Of a DNA stretch of 23,939 bases, positions 22,841-23,939 are shown one piece after another (the stretch's first letter is position 1; the number at the start of each line of letters is the position of its first letter). A program made the translations under genes and the position numbers. The notes beneath the pieces were generated by a model that was not told the origin of the DNA, did no database searches, and was given only the letters and a program-made list of their open reading frames with translations. Location: positions 1-23,939 of IMG/VR virus record IMGVR_UViG_3300030520_000110; one strand, 5' to 3'. The DNA comes from a virus.

Positions 22841-22887
22841 CTTAGTTCTCCTATGAGGTTGCCGTTAGACGGCGGTTAGCGGCTAAA

Positions 22888-23106
22888 TCACCCGCCGTGG
22901 GCAAACCTGCGTTGCATGAAACGATTGCATGTTTCCAAATCGACCGAACAAAGCCAGAAGCTATACAGCCGATAGACCGTTATACGATTATCTAGCCGAT
23001 AGAACAATCGCGACTGAACGACAGCCCGTTGCACGATCACAGCGCTGACCAAGCCCACGACAAATAGCGCCACAAATAGACCCCATGCTTTCATGTAATG
23101 ATCCAT
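22888..23106 (-). CDS. Small single-pass membrane protein
   Basis: A 72-residue protein with one hydrophobic helix at about residues 8-26 (LFVALFVVGLVSAVIVQRA) near the N-terminus and a basic, aromatic tail (RLFYRLDNRITVYRLYSFWL). The N-terminal helix may be a signal anchor leaving the tail in the cytoplasm or periplasm. AGGA lies a few bases before the ATG at 23106. There is no lipobox or catalytic motif. In late clusters such a protein could be an i-spanin-like or host-takeover protein, but endolysin and holin are not seen nearby. The gap to the next gene is 47 bases and holds a small GCCG-TCTAA-CGGC stem. Function unknown. Confidence 0.6.
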   Translation of the reverse strand: MDHYMKAWGLFVALFVVGLVSAVIVQRAVVQSRLFYRLDNRITVYRLYSFWLCSVDLETCNRFMQRRFAHGG

Positions 23107-23145
23107 GGGCGTCCTGTTGAGATTTGCCGTTGAGCCGGCGTGATG

Positions 23146-23337
23146 CTAGCTTTCCGGGACAGCGCCGGTCTTGTCTTTCCCCCAACTCACCACGAACTGC
23201 CGTCGCGGTATGGGATCGGCGTCCTCGATTGCCTTGGCCTCTTCCGCTGAGATAATCCGCAACTCAGGCAAACAGCGCGGGTCGAGATGGATAACATCTC
23301 CGGCAACGAGGGTTCCAAAGATAAGCTTGTCGGTCAT
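23146..23337 (-). CDS. Hypothetical small protein
   Basis: A 63-residue protein (MTDKLIFGTLVAGDVIHLDP...) with no recognised domain. It has a beta-like first half and a short acidic helix (SAEEAKAIEDADP), ending with QFVVSWGKDKTGAVPES. Its ATG follows the previous TAG directly (23337/23338). The ribosome site is weak (GGGTTAG), so coupling to the upstream gene is likely. Confidence 0.6.
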   Translation of the reverse strand: MTDKLIFGTLVAGDVIHLDPRCLPELRIISAEEAKAIEDADPIPRRQFVVSWGKDKTGAVPES

Positions 23338-23610
23338 CTAACCCGCAGCCAATTTCTTTGCCGCTTCGTTCATGTGGCCGCCCAAGTCATCACGGGCATA
23401 ATCTCTGGCGTGGATGGCAACCTTGACCTCAACCCAATAAGGCGTGTCATCAGTCGTACAGTAGTGGAAAACAGCAGGCCATTCAGGAATATGCCCGGTC
23501 TTGTATTCCTCGCGCCGGTTGTCGGGGTTGCGGAACAAAAGCTCTGCCAAGTATAGCTTGGCTCTTGCGTCCTTGGCCTCGTCAGAGCGCCACCAAACCA
23601 GGTCTCTCAT
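23338..23610 (-). CDS. Hypothetical protein
   Basis: A 90-residue protein (MRDLVWWRSDEAKDARAKLY...). It is charged and mixed alpha/beta, with EWPAVFHYCTTDDTPYWVEV in the middle and an Ala/Lys end (NEAAKKLAAG). It has no membrane helix. The start overlaps the previous stop as ATGA. The family is not recognised. Its place upstream of terminase would suit a packaging or regulatory protein. Confidence 0.65.
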   Translation of the reverse strand: MRDLVWWRSDEAKDARAKLYLAELLFRNPDNRREEYKTGHIPEWPAVFHYCTTDDTPYWVEVKVAIHARDYARDDLGGHMNEAAKKLAAG

Positions 23611-23936
23611 TTCCCGCTCGCTTTCGTCTTTGCCACAAACGCAGCAAATGCCCGGGCTCGGTCCTGGGTGGTCATGGTGACGACTTCCAGGGGATTCTCA
23701 GGGTCGCCTTTGACGGTAACAGCGCTAAGCTTGGCATGTACGTATGGCGACGCATCACGAGCGCATTCATGAGCCATAACCCGAAGGCCGGCCGCCTGTT
23801 TCACCTTAGCCAGCAACGCCTTGAATTGATCTTCATGAGATTGGCCCAGCGAAGCGACCTGTTCTACATTCATGCTTTCGATGACAGCCTCTGCATCAAG
23901 GGCTACCTGCTGGAAATGCCTCATGTTGTCGAGCAT
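23607..23936 (-). CDS. Possible small terminase subunit or hypothetical protein
   Basis: A 109-residue, mostly helical protein. The C-terminal half has ECARDASPYVHAKLSAVTVK followed by GDPENPLEVV, a pattern (AAPYxHAKLAAV...GDPENPLxVV) seen in proteins encoded just before terminase genes and sometimes called small terminase. It lacks a clear helix-turn-helix. The ATG is at 23936, three bases from the right edge, so an upstream start outside the window cannot be excluded. The stop overlaps the next start as ATGA. The terminase large subunit lies four genes further on, whereas small and large subunits are usually neighbours, which lowers confidence. Confidence 0.55.
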   Translation of the reverse strand: MLDNMRHFQQVALDAEAVIESMNVEQVASLGQSHEDQFKALLAKVKQAAGLRVMAHECARDASPYVHAKLSAVTVKGDPENPLEVVTMTTQDRARAFAAFVAKTKASGK

Positions 23937-23939
23937 GAC

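Noticed and set aside
22064-22879. 271-residue plus-strand ORF opposite the secreted protein
   Set aside because: Antisense to a gene with a good ribosome site and signal peptide. Its composition is Arg/Gly-rich as expected for a shadow.
1-23939. CRISPR arrays, insertion sequences, integrase, attachment sites
   Set aside because: No regularly spaced repeats, transposase or recombinase motifs, or tRNA-end duplications were found on reading both strands.

Overview
The window is a stretch of tailed-phage (or prophage) late genes from a P22-like, short-tailed virus. Almost every gene lies on the minus strand, so transcription runs from the right edge to the left edge. No bacterial housekeeping gene, integrase, attachment site or lysis gene is visible, so free phage and prophage cannot be told apart. 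The moderate GC content, the alphaproteobacterial/GTA-like flavour of the large terminase and the style of the tail proteins suggest a host in the Alphaproteobacteria (Hyphomicrobiales is a reasonable guess). That is inference only.

Layout in transcription order. (1) 23936-22133: three small genes (the first possibly a small terminase), a one-helix membrane protein and a Sec-signal-peptide protein. (2) 22117-16823: packaging and procapsid block with large terminase, a 34-residue micro-gene, P22-type portal, a DUF2158-like protein, an unknown protein and a scaffold. (3) 16822-16526: a 297-base non-genic leader full of potential RNA hairpins. (4) 16525-13703: P22-type coat protein and two coat-adjacent proteins carrying a phage motif. 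(5) 13702-10054: gp4-like head-completion protein, a two-gene cassette present twice in tandem, and a gp10-like tail hub protein. (6) 10057-4167: GNAT-like protein, an intruding HNH homing endonuclease, then four proteins in the place of the P22 ejection proteins (gp7/gp20/gp16). (7) 4315-4007 on the plus strand: a small two-helix membrane ORF pointing the other way. (8) 3987-1: a tail-fibre-like protein and a pectate-lyase-type tailspike cut by the left window edge.

The genes should work as one head and tail assembly programme. The scaffold and coat build the procapsid on the portal, the terminase fills it, and the gp4- and gp10-like proteins close the vertex. The ejection proteins are packed inside, and the fibre and tailspike bind and probably degrade host surface sugar. 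Most neighbours overlap by ATGA or TAATG, which points to strong translational coupling.

The least expected features are four proteins, including the fibre and tailspike, with convincing Sec signal peptides, a tandem A-B-A-B paralogous cassette between the gp4 and gp10 genes, the structured leader before the coat gene, and the 34-residue micro-gene locked between terminase and portal. All family names come from reading motifs by eye. No database search was run.
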